DNA of 64,000 bases from CAJQQK01 sp963696075 (lineage in GTDB: Bacteria > Pseudomonadota > Alphaproteobacteria > Rhizobiales > Hyphomicrobiaceae), in assembly GCA_963696075.1 (NCBI GenBank), contig CAVOJD010000015.1:310001-374000 (forward strand), written 5' to 3'. The notes beneath the pieces are model-generated. The model saw nothing but the letters and a program-made list of their open reading frames with translations, was not told where the DNA came from and did no database searches. Positions 1 through 8,529 of the stretch are shown here, in pieces (within the stretch, counting starts at the first letter, position 1; every line of letters starts with the position of its first letter). Both the position numbers and the translations under genes were made by a program.

Positions 1-291
1 CTTGGGCACCGCCATCAAGACCTGTTGGCTGGCAAGACTGGTGTGCCGGCGGCATTTGTGGTCAGGCGGATGCAGCTCGAGTTTCGCCGGCCGGCGCAAA
101 TCGACGAAGTCCTCGAAGTGCACACGAGGGTGGAGAAGCTGTCTGCGGCGGTGCTTACATTGTCGCAGCTGGTGGTGCGCGATGGGGTCTGGCTGTTCGA
201 TGCGACGGTGGAGATCGTGCTGGTTTCGCTGGATGGCAAGCCGCAGCGCCTCGATGCGCGATTTGCAGCCGATTTCAAAGCGCAAGGCTGA
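1..291 (+). CDS. ybgC: YbgC-like acyl-CoA thioesterase, 3' part only
   Basis: The reading frame is open from the window edge, so only the last 96 codons are present. The protein is a hotdog-fold acyl-CoA thioesterase, the cytoplasmic enzyme usually encoded first in tol-pal operons. The visible part matches the C-terminal two thirds of YbgC: an AFVVRRM strand, a block of R-RPAQIDEVLEV, and the closing KPQRLDARFAADF strand. The N-terminal catalytic Asp region lies outside the window. The gene is followed by tolQ after about 300 bases, in the usual order. The identity rests on family resemblance and context together. Confidence 0.85.
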   Translation, partial: LGHRHQDLLAGKTGVPAAFVVRRMQLEFRRPAQIDEVLEVHTRVEKLSAAVLTLSQLVVRDGVWLFDATVEIVLVSLDGKPQRLDARFAADFKAQG

Positions 292-595
292 TCGGGCGGG
301 TGCCGATCCGGCGAACTGATCTGCCGGAAAATCCGGGGATTGGTCGAAGATTGTGCGGAAACGTTGGCCAAGGGCTTGATCTTATGCGCGCTGCTGGGCA
401 CTCAGGCTGAGTATTTGGGTCGTCGTTTCGCCAAATTGCACCGTGAGAACTGCGCAGTCTTTCAGCGGGGATACGCGTTTCGGGGGGTCCCCCGGCTTTT
501 TGGCCAGGCGTTCAAGATGACTGACCGGCGCAAAGTGCGCGGGGCGGATCATTCATGGGCTCTTATTCCTCTCCCCCGAAGCCCAAGGTGACGGC
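292..595 (+). other. Gap between ybgC and tolQ
   Basis: No convincing gene is seen in these 304 bases. A short hairpin (stem CGGGG 481-485 with CCCCG 490-494) followed by five T at 497-501 could be a weak terminator separating ybgC from tolQ. A tolQ promoter would also have to lie here, but I see no clear -35/-10 pair. Confidence 0.35.
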
Positions 596-1309
596 ATGAA
601 TGAAGTTGTAAGCGGCGCATTGGCCTCGAAGGCTGGGGACATGTCGTTCCTCAACCTGTTTTTGCAGGCCCATATCGTCGTCCAGGCCGTCATGGTGGGG
701 CTGGTGCTCGCATCGGTGTTCTGCTGGGCGATCGTGGTCGAGAAATACTTTGCGTTTCGCCGGGCGCGTCGGGAGGCGGACGATTTCGAAAGCCTGTTCT
801 GGTCGGGCCAGTCGCTGGAGGAGCTCTATTCGGGCCTGTCACGCGAGCAGAATATCTCGATGGCGGCGCTGTTCGTTGCCGCGATGCGGGAGTGGAAGCG
901 ATCGGTCGAAGGCTCCGCGCGGGCGTTCGGTGGCATTCAGTTGCGCGTCGAGAAGGTGATGGACGTGACGATCAGCCGTGAGATGGAGCGGCTGGAGCGA
1001 CGGCTGCTGTTTCTGGCAACGGTTGGATCGACGGCGCCGTTCGTTGGCCTTTTTGGTACGGTATGGGGAATCATGACGAGCTTCCAGGCGATCGCTGCGT
1101 CGAAGAATACGAGCCTTGCGGTCGTGGCGCCGGGGATTGCGGAAGCGTTGCTGGCAACGGCGATCGGGCTGGTTGCCGCGATCCCGGCGGTGATTTTCTA
1201 CAATAAGTTTTCCGCCGATGCGTCGCGGCTGAGTGCCCGTCTCGAAGCGTTTGCGGATGAGTTTGCAGCGATCGTATCGCGCCAGATCGACAATTCGTCG
1301 AGGAGCTAG
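596..1309 (+). CDS. tolQ: Tol-Pal proton channel subunit TolQ
   Basis: TolQ (237 aa) is the inner-membrane subunit that forms the TolQR proton channel and drives TolA during outer-membrane constriction at division. Three membrane segments are visible: residues about 29-50, 135-160 (with the motif TVGSTAPFVGLFGTVWG) and 181-206 (GIAEALLATAIGLVAAIPAV), the ExbB/TolQ signature. The length is normal for the family. The ATG at 596 is the first start in frame. The gene is separated from tolR by only 6 bases, so the two are surely co-transcribed. Confidence 0.97.
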   Translation: MNEVVSGALASKAGDMSFLNLFLQAHIVVQAVMVGLVLASVFCWAIVVEKYFAFRRARREADDFESLFWSGQSLEELYSGLSREQNISMAALFVAAMREWKRSVEGSARAFGGIQLRVEKVMDVTISREMERLERRLLFLATVGSTAPFVGLFGTVWGIMTSFQAIAASKNTSLAVVAPGIAEALLATAIGLVAAIPAVIFYNKFSADASRLSARLEAFADEFAAIVSRQIDNSSRS

Positions 1310-1315
1310 AAGCAC

Positions 1316-1786
1316 ATGGGGATGAGTGTTCGCGCATCAGGGGGAAAGAGCCGGCGCCATCGTCGCGGCGGCCATCAGCCCATGAGCGAAATCAACGTGA
1401 CGCCGTTTGTCGACGTCATGCTGGTGCTGTTGATTATCTTCATGGTGGCAGCGCCGTTGTTGACGGCTGGCGTGCCGCTCGAATTGCCGGCGGCGAAGGG
1501 CAACCAGTTGCAGTCGCAAAAGAGCGAACCGGTGGTTGTCTCGGTGACGCGGGATGGCCAGATCTATCTGGGTGATGAGCAGAACAATTCGATGACGCTC
1601 GAAGCGCTGACGCCGAAGCTCAAGTCGATCATGGCGGCGCGCGGGGCGGAGGGCGGTGATCAACCGATTTTCGTGCGTGGTGATGAGGCGGTGTCCTATG
1701 GGACGGTTGCCCGTGTCATGGCGGAAATCCGGGAGGCGGGGTTCCGCAAGCTGTCGCTTGTGACCGAGATCCAACAAGGGGGCTGA
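1316..1786 (+). CDS. tolR: Tol-Pal channel subunit TolR
   Basis: TolR (156 aa) pairs with TolQ. It has a short basic cytoplasmic N-terminus, then SEINVTPFVDVMLVLLIIFMV, the single membrane helix typical of ExbD/TolR with the pore aspartate at Asp33, and a periplasmic domain. Two in-frame ATGs (1316 and 1322) are possible starts. The first is used here. The gene sits 6 bases after tolQ and 8 bases before tolA, so it belongs to the same operon. Confidence 0.97.
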   Translation: MGMSVRASGGKSRRHRRGGHQPMSEINVTPFVDVMLVLLIIFMVAAPLLTAGVPLELPAAKGNQLQSQKSEPVVVSVTRDGQIYLGDEQNNSMTLEALTPKLKSIMAARGAEGGDQPIFVRGDEAVSYGTVARVMAEIREAGFRKLSLVTEIQQGG

Positions 1787-1794
1787 CGGGAACG

Positions 1795-2931
1795 ATGTAT
1801 TTCGGGCTGACGGTCTCGATGGTTGCGCACCTGGCGCTGCTTGGCTGGGCGCTGATGGCGTTCCAGACGACCGAGCCCTATAAGTTTGCCGAGCCGGAAG
1901 CCGTCGAGGTTGCATTGATTTCGGCGGACGATCTGGTGCGGCTGCGTCAGGGCGACAGAGATTCCAAGAAGCTCGAGACGCGGCCGGCGGAGAAGATCGA
2001 GAAGAAGCCGACGGAAAGGCAAGCCAAGCGCGAAATCGTGAAGACGGTGCCGCCGCCGGCGGCATCGCCGCCAGAAGTGCAAGACGATCCGATTTCGAAA
2101 AAGCTTGCCGCGCTGCAGCCAGTTGAGCCGAAGGGGCCGACGGCGGAGGAGATCGCGGCAAAGAAAGCCGCGGAAGAGGCCGCGAAGAAGGCTGCGGAAG
2201 AAGCCGCGAAGAAGGCCGCGGCTCAGAAGGCTGCGGAAGCGCTGGCGCTTCAGAAGGCTGCGGAAGAGCAAAAGAAGCAGGCGGAAGCAGAGGCGGAAAA
2301 AAAGCGCAAGGCGGACGCGGAAGCTGAGGCAAAACGCAAGGCGGACGCGGAAGAGAAGCGCAAGGCGGAAGAACGGCGCAAGCGGTTGGCAGCGGAGAAG
2401 AAGCGCCGTCAGGAAGCGGAACGAAAGCGCAAGCTGGCTGAAGCGCGGCGGCTTGAGAAGGAACGGCAGGCAAAGAGTTTCGACAGCGGCAAGATTTCGG
2501 CGCTCCTGAACAAGATCCCTGATGCGGCGGCGCCGCAGGGGGGCAATCCCGACCCGAACGCACGGCCGGATGCGCCACAGGGGGCACGGGCCGGCGCGCC
2601 GGAGGGGCGTGACAGCCGGTTGACGGCGAGTCAGCGATCCCTTCTCGGCGCGATGATGAAGCGGGCGGTCAGCCGCTGCTGGAACATCAATAGCGGCCTC
2701 GAAGGGGTCGACCGGATCGTGGTCGAACTTGAGATACGGCTTGGGACGGACGGGCGGCTGCAGGGCCAGCCACGGGTTGCGAACAATCGCGGCGGTGCGA
2801 TCTTTCAAGATGCCGTGAATAGTGCTGTTCGCGCGCTGATCCAGTGTGAGCCGTATGATCTGCCGAAGGAGTTCTATAAGGATGGCTGGGATCACATGGT
2901 GGTCACCTTCGATCCACAGAAGATGTTTTGA
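1795..2931 (+). CDS. tolA: Tol-Pal energy transducer TolA
   Basis: TolA (378 aa) spans the periplasm and links the TolQR motor to TolB and Pal. It has an N-terminal membrane helix (about residues 4-24) with the Ser8-x3-His12 motif used to contact TolQ. A long Ala/Lys/Glu/Arg-rich helical stretch (about 100-225) follows, with AAKKAAEE-type repeats. The C-terminal globular domain (about 280-378) holds two cysteines and ends FDPQKMF. The repeat section makes long spurious open frames on the other strand, which are not genes. Confidence 0.95.
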   Translation: MYFGLTVSMVAHLALLGWALMAFQTTEPYKFAEPEAVEVALISADDLVRLRQGDRDSKKLETRPAEKIEKKPTERQAKREIVKTVPPPAASPPEVQDDPISKKLAALQPVEPKGPTAEEIAAKKAAEEAAKKAAEEAAKKAAAQKAAEALALQKAAEEQKKQAEAEAEKKRKADAEAEAKRKADAEEKRKAEERRKRLAAEKKRRQEAERKRKLAEARRLEKERQAKSFDSGKISALLNKIPDAAAPQGGNPDPNARPDAPQGARAGAPEGRDSRLTASQRSLLGAMMKRAVSRCWNINSGLEGVDRIVVELEIRLGTDGRLQGQPRVANNRGGAIFQDAVNSAVRALIQCEPYDLPKEFYKDGWDHMVVTFDPQKMF

Positions 2932-2983
2932 CATTGCCCGTGATTGCCGGGAAGAGGCCTTCGAACTGGAGTGGGCAAGAGAT

Positions 2984-4333
2984 ATGACGGACCGCAATAA
3001 CGGACGATCGAGCGTGAGGGTGAGCCGGCGGCACGTGCTGGCGGCGGGCGGAAGCGCGGTGGGCTGGGCGCTGTTGCCGGGCGCCGGGGCGCTGGCGCAG
3101 ACGCGGGTGACTGTCGATGAAGCGAACCTGCGTCCCCGTCCGATTGCGGTTCCGGCGTTTCTTGGGGAAGATCCGCGGCTCGCGCAGGCGATTGCGGATA
3201 TCGTGCAGGCCGATCTCGAGCGGTCGGGCCTGTTTCGTCCGTTGGACCGGGGCGCGTTTATCGAGCAGATCAACGACCTTTCGACGGCGCCGCGATTTGC
3301 AGACTGGCGGGCGGTGGGCGCGGAGGCGCTGGTTGTCGGGCAGGTGGCGAAGCTTCAGGACGGCCGGTTCCGGGCGGAGTTCCGGTTGTGGGATACGGTG
3401 CTCGGCAAGTCGCTGACGGCGCAGCATTTCGCGACCGATCCGCGGGCCTGGCGGCGGCTGGGACATATCATTGCCGACCAGGTCTATGAGAAGCTGACGC
3501 TGGAGAAGGGCTATTTCGACACGCGGGTCGTGTTCATCGACGAGACGGGGCCGAAGGACAAGCGGCTGAAGCGGCTCGCGATCATGGACCAGGACGGGCA
3601 CAATGTGCGCCTGCTGAGCAGTGGGCGCGAACTGGTGTTGACGCCGCGCTTCAATCCGCAGTCGCAGCAGATCTGCTACATGTCATATGTCGGCGGCAAC
3701 CCGCGTGTGCAGATGATGGATCTGGCGACGGGACAGCAGCAGGTGGTCGGCGATTTCCCGAACATGACATTTGCACCGCGGTTCGCGCCGGACGGGCGGC
3801 GGATCGTGATGAGCCTGCAGGAAGGCGGCGCGTCCAGCCTGGTCGAGATGGATCTTGGCTCGCGGCGGATCAGCCAGCTCACGCAAACGGGTGCGATCGA
3901 TACCGGGCCCTGCTATGCGCCGGATGGTCGGCAGATCGTGTTTGAATCCGACCGTGAGGGGACGCAGCAACTCTATGTGATGGGCGCGGATGGCAGCGGA
4001 CAGCGGCGAATCAGCAGCGGGCCGGGGCGATATTCGACGCCGGTGTGGTCGCCGCGGGGGGATTACATCGCCTTTACGAAGCAATATGCCGGGCGTTTTC
4101 TGATCGGGGTTATGCGCCCGGATGGGACGGGGGAACGGGTGTTGACGGAGGGGTTTCATAACGAAGGCCCGACGTGGGCGCCAAATGGGCGGGTTTTGAT
4201 GTTTTTCCGCGAACATCGCGGCGCCAATGGCGGGCCGAGTATCTATTCAATTGACTTGACAGGTTATAACGAGCGGCGCGTTACAACGCCGGCTTTTGCC
4301 TCCGATCCGGCGTGGTCGCCGCTTCTCAGCTAA
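2984..4333 (+). CDS. tolB: Tol-Pal periplasmic beta-propeller TolB
   Basis: TolB (449 aa) is the periplasmic propeller that shuttles between TolA and Pal. The ATG at 2984 is chosen because it places a signal peptide at the start. That signal carries a twin-arginine pattern, SRRHVLAAGG, before a hydrophobic stretch ending ALAQ, which suggests Tat rather than Sec export. An N-terminal alpha/beta domain (about 45-180) precedes the propeller, whose blades show repeats such as FAPDGRRIVM, YAPDGRQIVFESDR and WSPRGDYIAFT. The gene starts 52 bases after tolA. Confidence 0.95.
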   Translation: MTDRNNGRSSVRVSRRHVLAAGGSAVGWALLPGAGALAQTRVTVDEANLRPRPIAVPAFLGEDPRLAQAIADIVQADLERSGLFRPLDRGAFIEQINDLSTAPRFADWRAVGAEALVVGQVAKLQDGRFRAEFRLWDTVLGKSLTAQHFATDPRAWRRLGHIIADQVYEKLTLEKGYFDTRVVFIDETGPKDKRLKRLAIMDQDGHNVRLLSSGRELVLTPRFNPQSQQICYMSYVGGNPRVQMMDLATGQQQVVGDFPNMTFAPRFAPDGRRIVMSLQEGGASSLVEMDLGSRRISQLTQTGAIDTGPCYAPDGRQIVFESDREGTQQLYVMGADGSGQRRISSGPGRYSTPVWSPRGDYIAFTKQYAGRFLIGVMRPDGTGERVLTEGFHNEGPTWAPNGRVLMFFREHRGANGGPSIYSIDLTGYNERRVTTPAFASDPAWSPLLS

Positions 4334-4672
4334 CGCGCTTATTCGATGGCAGGGCGCTGGAAATGAAGCCTCGGCGGCATGTTGCTGAATAGGCACGACA
4401 TTTTTTGTCACGGCCTATTCATTGTGCGTTTTAAGGTGTGGATACGACTGAAAAATATTGAGCTTTTCATAAATTATTAAACAACGCGATTCGCGTGATA
4501 TTTTCGCATCAAGAACGTTGGATTCCAGTCCGTTGCAGCGCTGCGCGATTGAAACGCCTGAAGGCAACAAGTACTCGGATAAGGGTAACTACCGAACCGA
4601 CTCGCAGCCAGGGCGGCTGGGGGGGTGCCTTGATCAGTGTTCGGATTACATGGACCTTATAGGAGAGAAGAC
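4334..4672. other. AT-richer gap after tolB
   Basis: These 339 bases are clearly AT-richer than the surroundings, especially 4395-4515. No coding frame is convincing. They probably hold the tolB 3' end and a promoter for the small lipoprotein gene at 4673, but no clear sigma-70-type pair could be assigned by eye. Confidence 0.3.
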
Positions 4673-4798
4673 ATGAAGAGCGCAATCGTTCTGGCTACGG
4701 TCATTGCAGCCGTGGCTTTGGGGGCATGCCGTAAAGAAGTTGCACACGAGCCCATGAAGCTCGGCGCACAAGCACCTGTTGAGCAGGTGGCTCGCTAA
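4673..4798 (+). CDS. Small predicted lipoprotein (41 aa)
   Basis: This very short gene starts with ATG at 4673, behind a good ribosome binding site (AGGAGAG at 4661-4667). The product has a classic lipoprotein signal: a short basic start, a hydrophobic run, and the lipobox LGAC. The mature peptide would be only about 23 residues (CRKEVAHEPMKLG...). It has its own downstream hairpin terminator at 4841-4875. The position between tolB and pal hints at an envelope role, but I do not recognise a function. Confidence 0.7.
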   Translation: MKSAIVLATVIAAVALGACRKEVAHEPMKLGAQAPVEQVAR

Positions 4799-4840
4799 AC
4801 AGATATGTGGTCCCGCATCGCGGGGACACGTCTGTCTCTT

Positions 4841-4875
4841 GAAGACCGCTCTGACCTTCGTGTCAGGCGGTCTTC
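4841..4875 (+). terminator. Hairpin terminator after the small lipoprotein gene
   Basis: A 9-bp stem GAAGACCGC (4841-4849) pairs with GCGGTCTTC (4867-4875), extended inside by CTGAC/GTCAG after a one-base bulge. It is followed by GCTGTTTT. The T tract is short, but the stem is strong and the position, 42 bases after the stop, is right. Confidence 0.7.
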
Positions 4876-5155
4876 GCTGTTTTGGGGGTGTCTTGCGGGC
4901 TGTTCAATAGGGCGGACGCGCGAGCGTCGGCCCTCATTCGCGTTCGATGTGGCAACAATGCGTGCGTGGCAAGGTTGTTGTGCAGCCGGGCTGGAATGTG
5001 AAGGGCGCGAACAACGCGCTGCCATATTTCGCGAACACAAACCATGACGCCGACGGGCGACGACCAGTGGTGAGAAAACCAGTGGATGACGGGGCGCTGC
5101 CACACAACGGGGTTTGAGCGTGCCTGCGAAAACCGCTAAGCGGAGGCACGAGGTA

Positions 5156-5683
5156 ATGATCATGACACAACAACTGCGCACATTTGGATCGGTTTGCAGG
5201 TTGGCGTTCGCGTTGGGGGCGATGCTGCTGGTGGCAGCCTGCGCCAACTCGCAGAAAGTCGGACCCGATAGCGCGAAGCTGAATGCGAACGCCGGCGTGC
5301 CGGCGACGCCGGGGACGCGCCGGGACTTCTCGCAGAACGTCGGCGATATCGTGTACTTCTCGACGGATAGCTCCGATCTGACGCCGGAGGCGGAGCAGAC
5401 GCTTTCCAAGCAGGCGCAGTGGCTCAATCAGTATGGCCAATACACGATCACCATCGAGGGCCACGCGGACGAACGCGGCACGCGCGAATACAACATCGCG
5501 CTTGGTGCGCGCCGGGCGCAATCGGTGCGTAACTTCCTGTCGCGCACCGGCGTTGATGCGCGCCGTATCCGTACAATCTCGTATGGCAAGGAGCGCCCGG
5601 TCGCTGTTTGTGATGACATTTCATGTTGGTCACAGAACCGGCGCGCTCAGACCATCCTGAACAATCGCGGTGGTGCGTCCTAA
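5156..5683 (+). CDS. pal: Peptidoglycan-associated lipoprotein Pal
   Basis: Pal (175 aa from this start) anchors the outer membrane to peptidoglycan and is the outer-membrane end of the Tol system. The ATG at 5156 follows GGAGG at 5142-5146. An ATG at 5162 is equally possible. A lipobox LVAAC puts the lipid-bearing cysteine at residue 29. The OmpA-like domain fills the rest, with the peptidoglycan-binding pattern GHADERGTREYNIALGARRA and a C-terminal AVCDDISCWSQNRRA segment. A strong terminator follows at 5772. Confidence 0.97.
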   Translation: MIMTQQLRTFGSVCRLAFALGAMLLVAACANSQKVGPDSAKLNANAGVPATPGTRRDFSQNVGDIVYFSTDSSDLTPEAEQTLSKQAQWLNQYGQYTITIEGHADERGTREYNIALGARRAQSVRNFLSRTGVDARRIRTISYGKERPVAVCDDISCWSQNRRAQTILNNRGGAS

Positions 5684-5771
5684 CGCTCCGCGGGCGAGGG
5701 CGTCGAGGCGGGAGATGATTTGTTCGCCGCGCACCGTTGCCCGGCACTGCCGTCACGATTTCCACAACAAA

Positions 5772-5797
5772 GGCAGCCGCAGAGGCTGCCTTTTTTT
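5772..5797 (+). terminator. Rho-independent terminator after pal
   Basis: Perfect 7-bp stem GGCAGCC (5772-5778) with GGCTGCC (5784-5790), a 5-base loop, and seven T at 5791-5797. It ends the pal transcript, so the genes downstream need their own promoter. Confidence 0.9.
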
Positions 5798-5935
5798 ATG
5801 ACGTGAATTTCCCGATTTTGCGGGGCGATACGGGCCGAGGGCCACCGCAATGGGACACGTTTGTGGCGGCTCGACCAAAGTTCTGCCTTAGTGTGTTCCA
5901 ATAGTCACCCTGACGAAATATCGGGAGGGGGCTTG

Positions 5936-6823
5936 ATGATTCGACGAGATGAACTTTTGCGTCACGCCGGAGTTGTCACCGCCGCCGTCGTTGTTTCGAC
6001 CTCACTTTCCTTATCGGGCGCGCAGGCGCAGACGCTGACGCAAACGGCGCCGCAGACGCAGGCACCGGCGGGGGGCAAACTTGCGAACGAAGCCCGCCCG
6101 ATGGACACCATTGCCGCGCCGCGCGAGATCCTGCCCTGGCGGCGAGACATCGAGCAGCGGGCCGATGCGGCGCTGGCGGCCGCGGAGCGTGCGCTCGCGG
6201 GTGGGCTGCGGGATGCGGGTGAGCGCCAGCTTGCCGACCTCGTTCGTGATTACCCAAAAACCTACGCCGGGCAGACAGCGCGGGAACGCCTTGAACGCCT
6301 GCGACAGGCTGCGCTGTGGCGCGGGGGCGCGCAGCATGGCGGGCTTGGCGTGACGGGGCAGATTGGCCGTGATGACGGTGATACCGTGGCACTGGCGCCG
6401 GTCGCGGGGTGGCGGACGGTGGTGCAGCACGGCACGGGCAACTTGCTGGATGATCTCATTGAGGCTGCGGGTGACCGGGTCTTTTTTGAGGCTGGATCGG
6501 CCAAGCTGACGACGTCGGCCAAGCGCGTGCTCGACAAGCAGGCGCGGTGGCTTAAGGCGCAGCGCCATGTGGAATTCAAGATCATCGGACATGCGGATGA
6601 TGAAGGCTCAGGTTCGAGCAACCTGCGGCTGTCGCATGATCGGGCGGTTGCGGTGCGCCGGTATCTCAGTGAGCGGGGCATCTCCGGAAACCGGCTGCAT
6701 GTCGTCAGTTTCGGCAATGCGCAGCCGATCGCGATTTGCACGGTGTCGAGTTGTGCTGCGCAGAACCGCCGGGTTGTGAGCGAGATCCGGTTGCGACGGC
6801 AGGCGTATGGCGTGACCGACTGA
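5936..6823 (+). CDS. Periplasmic OmpA/Pal-like protein without lipobox
   Basis: This 295-aa protein starts at ATG 5936 behind GGGAGGGGG. It has a cleavable signal peptide (about residues 1-31, ending SGAQAQ) and no lipobox, so it should be soluble in the periplasm. Residues about 60-130 form a helical region. Residues about 185-290 form a second OmpA-like peptidoglycan-binding domain, with VFFEAGSAKLTTSAKRVLDKQARWL, GHADDEGSGSSNLRLSHDRA and the same ICTVSSCAAQNRR ending as Pal. It lies between pal and cpoB, after the pal terminator. It is probably a Pal paralogue of Tol-Pal function, but its role is inferred only from domain and position. Confidence 0.85.
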   Translation: MIRRDELLRHAGVVTAAVVVSTSLSLSGAQAQTLTQTAPQTQAPAGGKLANEARPMDTIAAPREILPWRRDIEQRADAALAAAERALAGGLRDAGERQLADLVRDYPKTYAGQTARERLERLRQAALWRGGAQHGGLGVTGQIGRDDGDTVALAPVAGWRTVVQHGTGNLLDDLIEAAGDRVFFEAGSAKLTTSAKRVLDKQARWLKAQRHVEFKIIGHADDEGSGSSNLRLSHDRAVAVRRYLSERGISGNRLHVVSFGNAQPIAICTVSSCAAQNRRVVSEIRLRRQAYGVTD

Positions 6824-7242
6824 GACGGCGGCCGGGGCAACGGACACGAAATCCGGTTCTCGTTTCGAGATCGATGCTGAGCGCCCAGCGGGACGGCTCT
6901 CCAGGGGCGCTGTTTGGTTTCGCGCTTTCCATGCAACAGAACGCGGCGACACTGGTGGTCGCGCCCTGCCACGGCTTTACTAAAAGTGGTAAGAGGTTGG
7001 ATGGCAAGCGATCGGTGATGTCGCGGGATCGCGACGGCGGCTTGATACAGGATCGCTTGTTGACGTGGTCTCCTGCGGACATTCCCTAATGGCATGATCG
7101 GGCCCTAATGGCATGATCGGGGATGTGGATTGGATGTCGGTTCCGGACTTCGTGCGAGACGGCGGATGTGCGAATCGATGACTTGATCGGGAGGGCAGGC
7201 GTAGACGCGCCGTTCCCGGTGTTCAGCAGGGTCGAGGCAGAG
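6824..7242. other. Gap before cpoB
   Basis: This stretch of 419 bases has no convincing gene. It contains a perfect 19-bp tandem duplication at 7084-7121 (listed separately) about 120 bases before the cpoB start, and possibly the cpoB promoter. Confidence 0.4.
7084..7121 (+). repeat. Perfect 19-bp tandem duplication
   Basis: The sequence CCCTAATGGCATGATCGGG occurs twice back to back, at 7084-7102 and 7103-7121, with no mismatch. It may be a recent slippage event or a pair of protein-binding sites upstream of cpoB. Confidence 0.9.
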
Positions 7243-8529
7243 ATGCGACGAACTCAAAAGATGATGCAGGCGGGGCGGTCAGCGCTCGGAGGGCTGTTGA
7301 TTTGTGCAGGGCTCCTGGCTGGCGGCGGTCTTGTCGCGCCGGCGCTGGGGGCTGAGCCGGACAAGGCGGCCGCGGAGGCTGCCGCGATCGAGTCGCGGTT
7401 GCTCGATCTTCAGGTGCAAGCCGGTGTCCTCAATTCGTTGCAAGGGAATGCCCAGCCAGTCGACACGGGCGTGTTGGCGGAACGGGCGACGACGACCGTA
7501 ACCCCCGGCATGCAGGATGCGGCGGCGATTGCGCGGATCGACGGGGAAATTCAGCGTCTGGTCGCGCGCTACCGGAAGTTGACGGGACGTGGTGCGGGTA
7601 TCCTGCCGAAGGGCGCGCAATCGCGACGGATTGCAGCTTCGACATTGGTTGCGCGCGCACCGGAGCCGGTGACGAATTCTGCCCCTGTTGGCGCAACGCC
7701 GGGCGCCGGCGGGTGGACGGGGACGACGACGGTTTCACCAGGATATGGTCCGTCAGCCGGTGCCGGTGTGGCACCCGGTCAGGCCCCGCCTGGTTCGGGT
7801 GGATGGGGCGCGCCGCCGCCTGCTTCGCCGTGGGCGCCCGCGATAGGGTCTGGTGGGGCACCGGGCTATGGCGGGCAGGCCGGCGCCGGGCAGCCTTCGC
7901 CGCAAACGACGACGGGCGGATGGGGCGATACAAGCGGGGGTCGGGTTGGTGAAGTGCTGCCGCCCGGTGTGCCGTATCCGGGCGCCGCGGGGGGCAGTTA
8001 CGGGGATGCGCTGGCGGGGCTTGAGCAGGCGCGCCGGCAACCGGACCCGCAGATCGCGCCACAGGCAGCACCACCGGGCGTGCCACAGACAGCGCCACAG
8101 CCGGGGCCATCGCCCGGCGTTTCGACGGGCAGCGATCTCAACGGCGCGGAAGGAGCCTACGAGCAGGCCTACGGTTATCTGCTGCAGCAGGACTACGGCG
8201 CGGCGCAATTTGCTTTCCGCGAATTCCTGGCGCGCTATCCGACGAGTTCGCTTGCCGGCAATGCGCAGTACTGGCTGGGTGAAATTCATTATGTCCAGGG
8301 CCAGTATCGGGAAGCCGCGCGTGCGTTTCTTACCGGCTATGAGCGATATGGCGATGGGCACAAGGCGGCAGACAGCCTGTTCAAGCTGGCGCTGTCGCTC
8401 GACAAGCTCAATCAGGCGAAGGCGGCGTGCTCGTCGCTGGGCGAATTTTTCAAACGGTATGGACAGTCAGGCGATGCGCCTGTCGAACAAGCCAGCCAGG
8501 CGCGGCAAAGACTGAGATGTCAAAGCTGA
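7243..8529 (+). CDS. cpoB: Cell division coordinator CpoB (YbgF)
   Basis: CpoB (428 aa) is the periplasmic tol-pal-linked protein that couples peptidoglycan synthesis with Tol-driven constriction. The start at ATG 7243 gives a signal peptide of about 36 residues ending APALGA. A predicted coiled coil follows (about 40-115), then a long Gly/Pro/Ala/Gln-rich linker (about 145-300) that is unusually long for the family. The C-terminus carries TPR repeats (about 308-425), with the typical AYEQAYGYLLQQDYGAAQFAFREFL and YWLGEIHYVQGQY. The 3' end overlaps tilS by 13 bases. Confidence 0.92.
   Translation: MRRTQKMMQAGRSALGGLLICAGLLAGGGLVAPALGAEPDKAAAEAAAIESRLLDLQVQAGVLNSLQGNAQPVDTGVLAERATTTVTPGMQDAAAIARIDGEIQRLVARYRKLTGRGAGILPKGAQSRRIAASTLVARAPEPVTNSAPVGATPGAGGWTGTTTVSPGYGPSAGAGVAPGQAPPGSGGWGAPPPASPWAPAIGSGGAPGYGGQAGAGQPSPQTTTGGWGDTSGGRVGEVLPPGVPYPGAAGGSYGDALAGLEQARRQPDPQIAPQAAPPGVPQTAPQPGPSPGVSTGSDLNGAEGAYEQAYGYLLQQDYGAAQFAFREFLARYPTSSLAGNAQYWLGEIHYVQGQYREAARAFLTGYERYGDGHKAADSLFKLALSLDKLNQAKAACSSLGEFFKRYGQSGDAPVEQASQARQRLRCQS

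Noticed and set aside
1337..3273. Long minus-strand open frames opposite tolA, tolR and tolB
   Set aside because: They are antisense shadows produced by high GC and the Ala/Lys-rich tolA repeat; the plus-strand proteins are clearly recognised.
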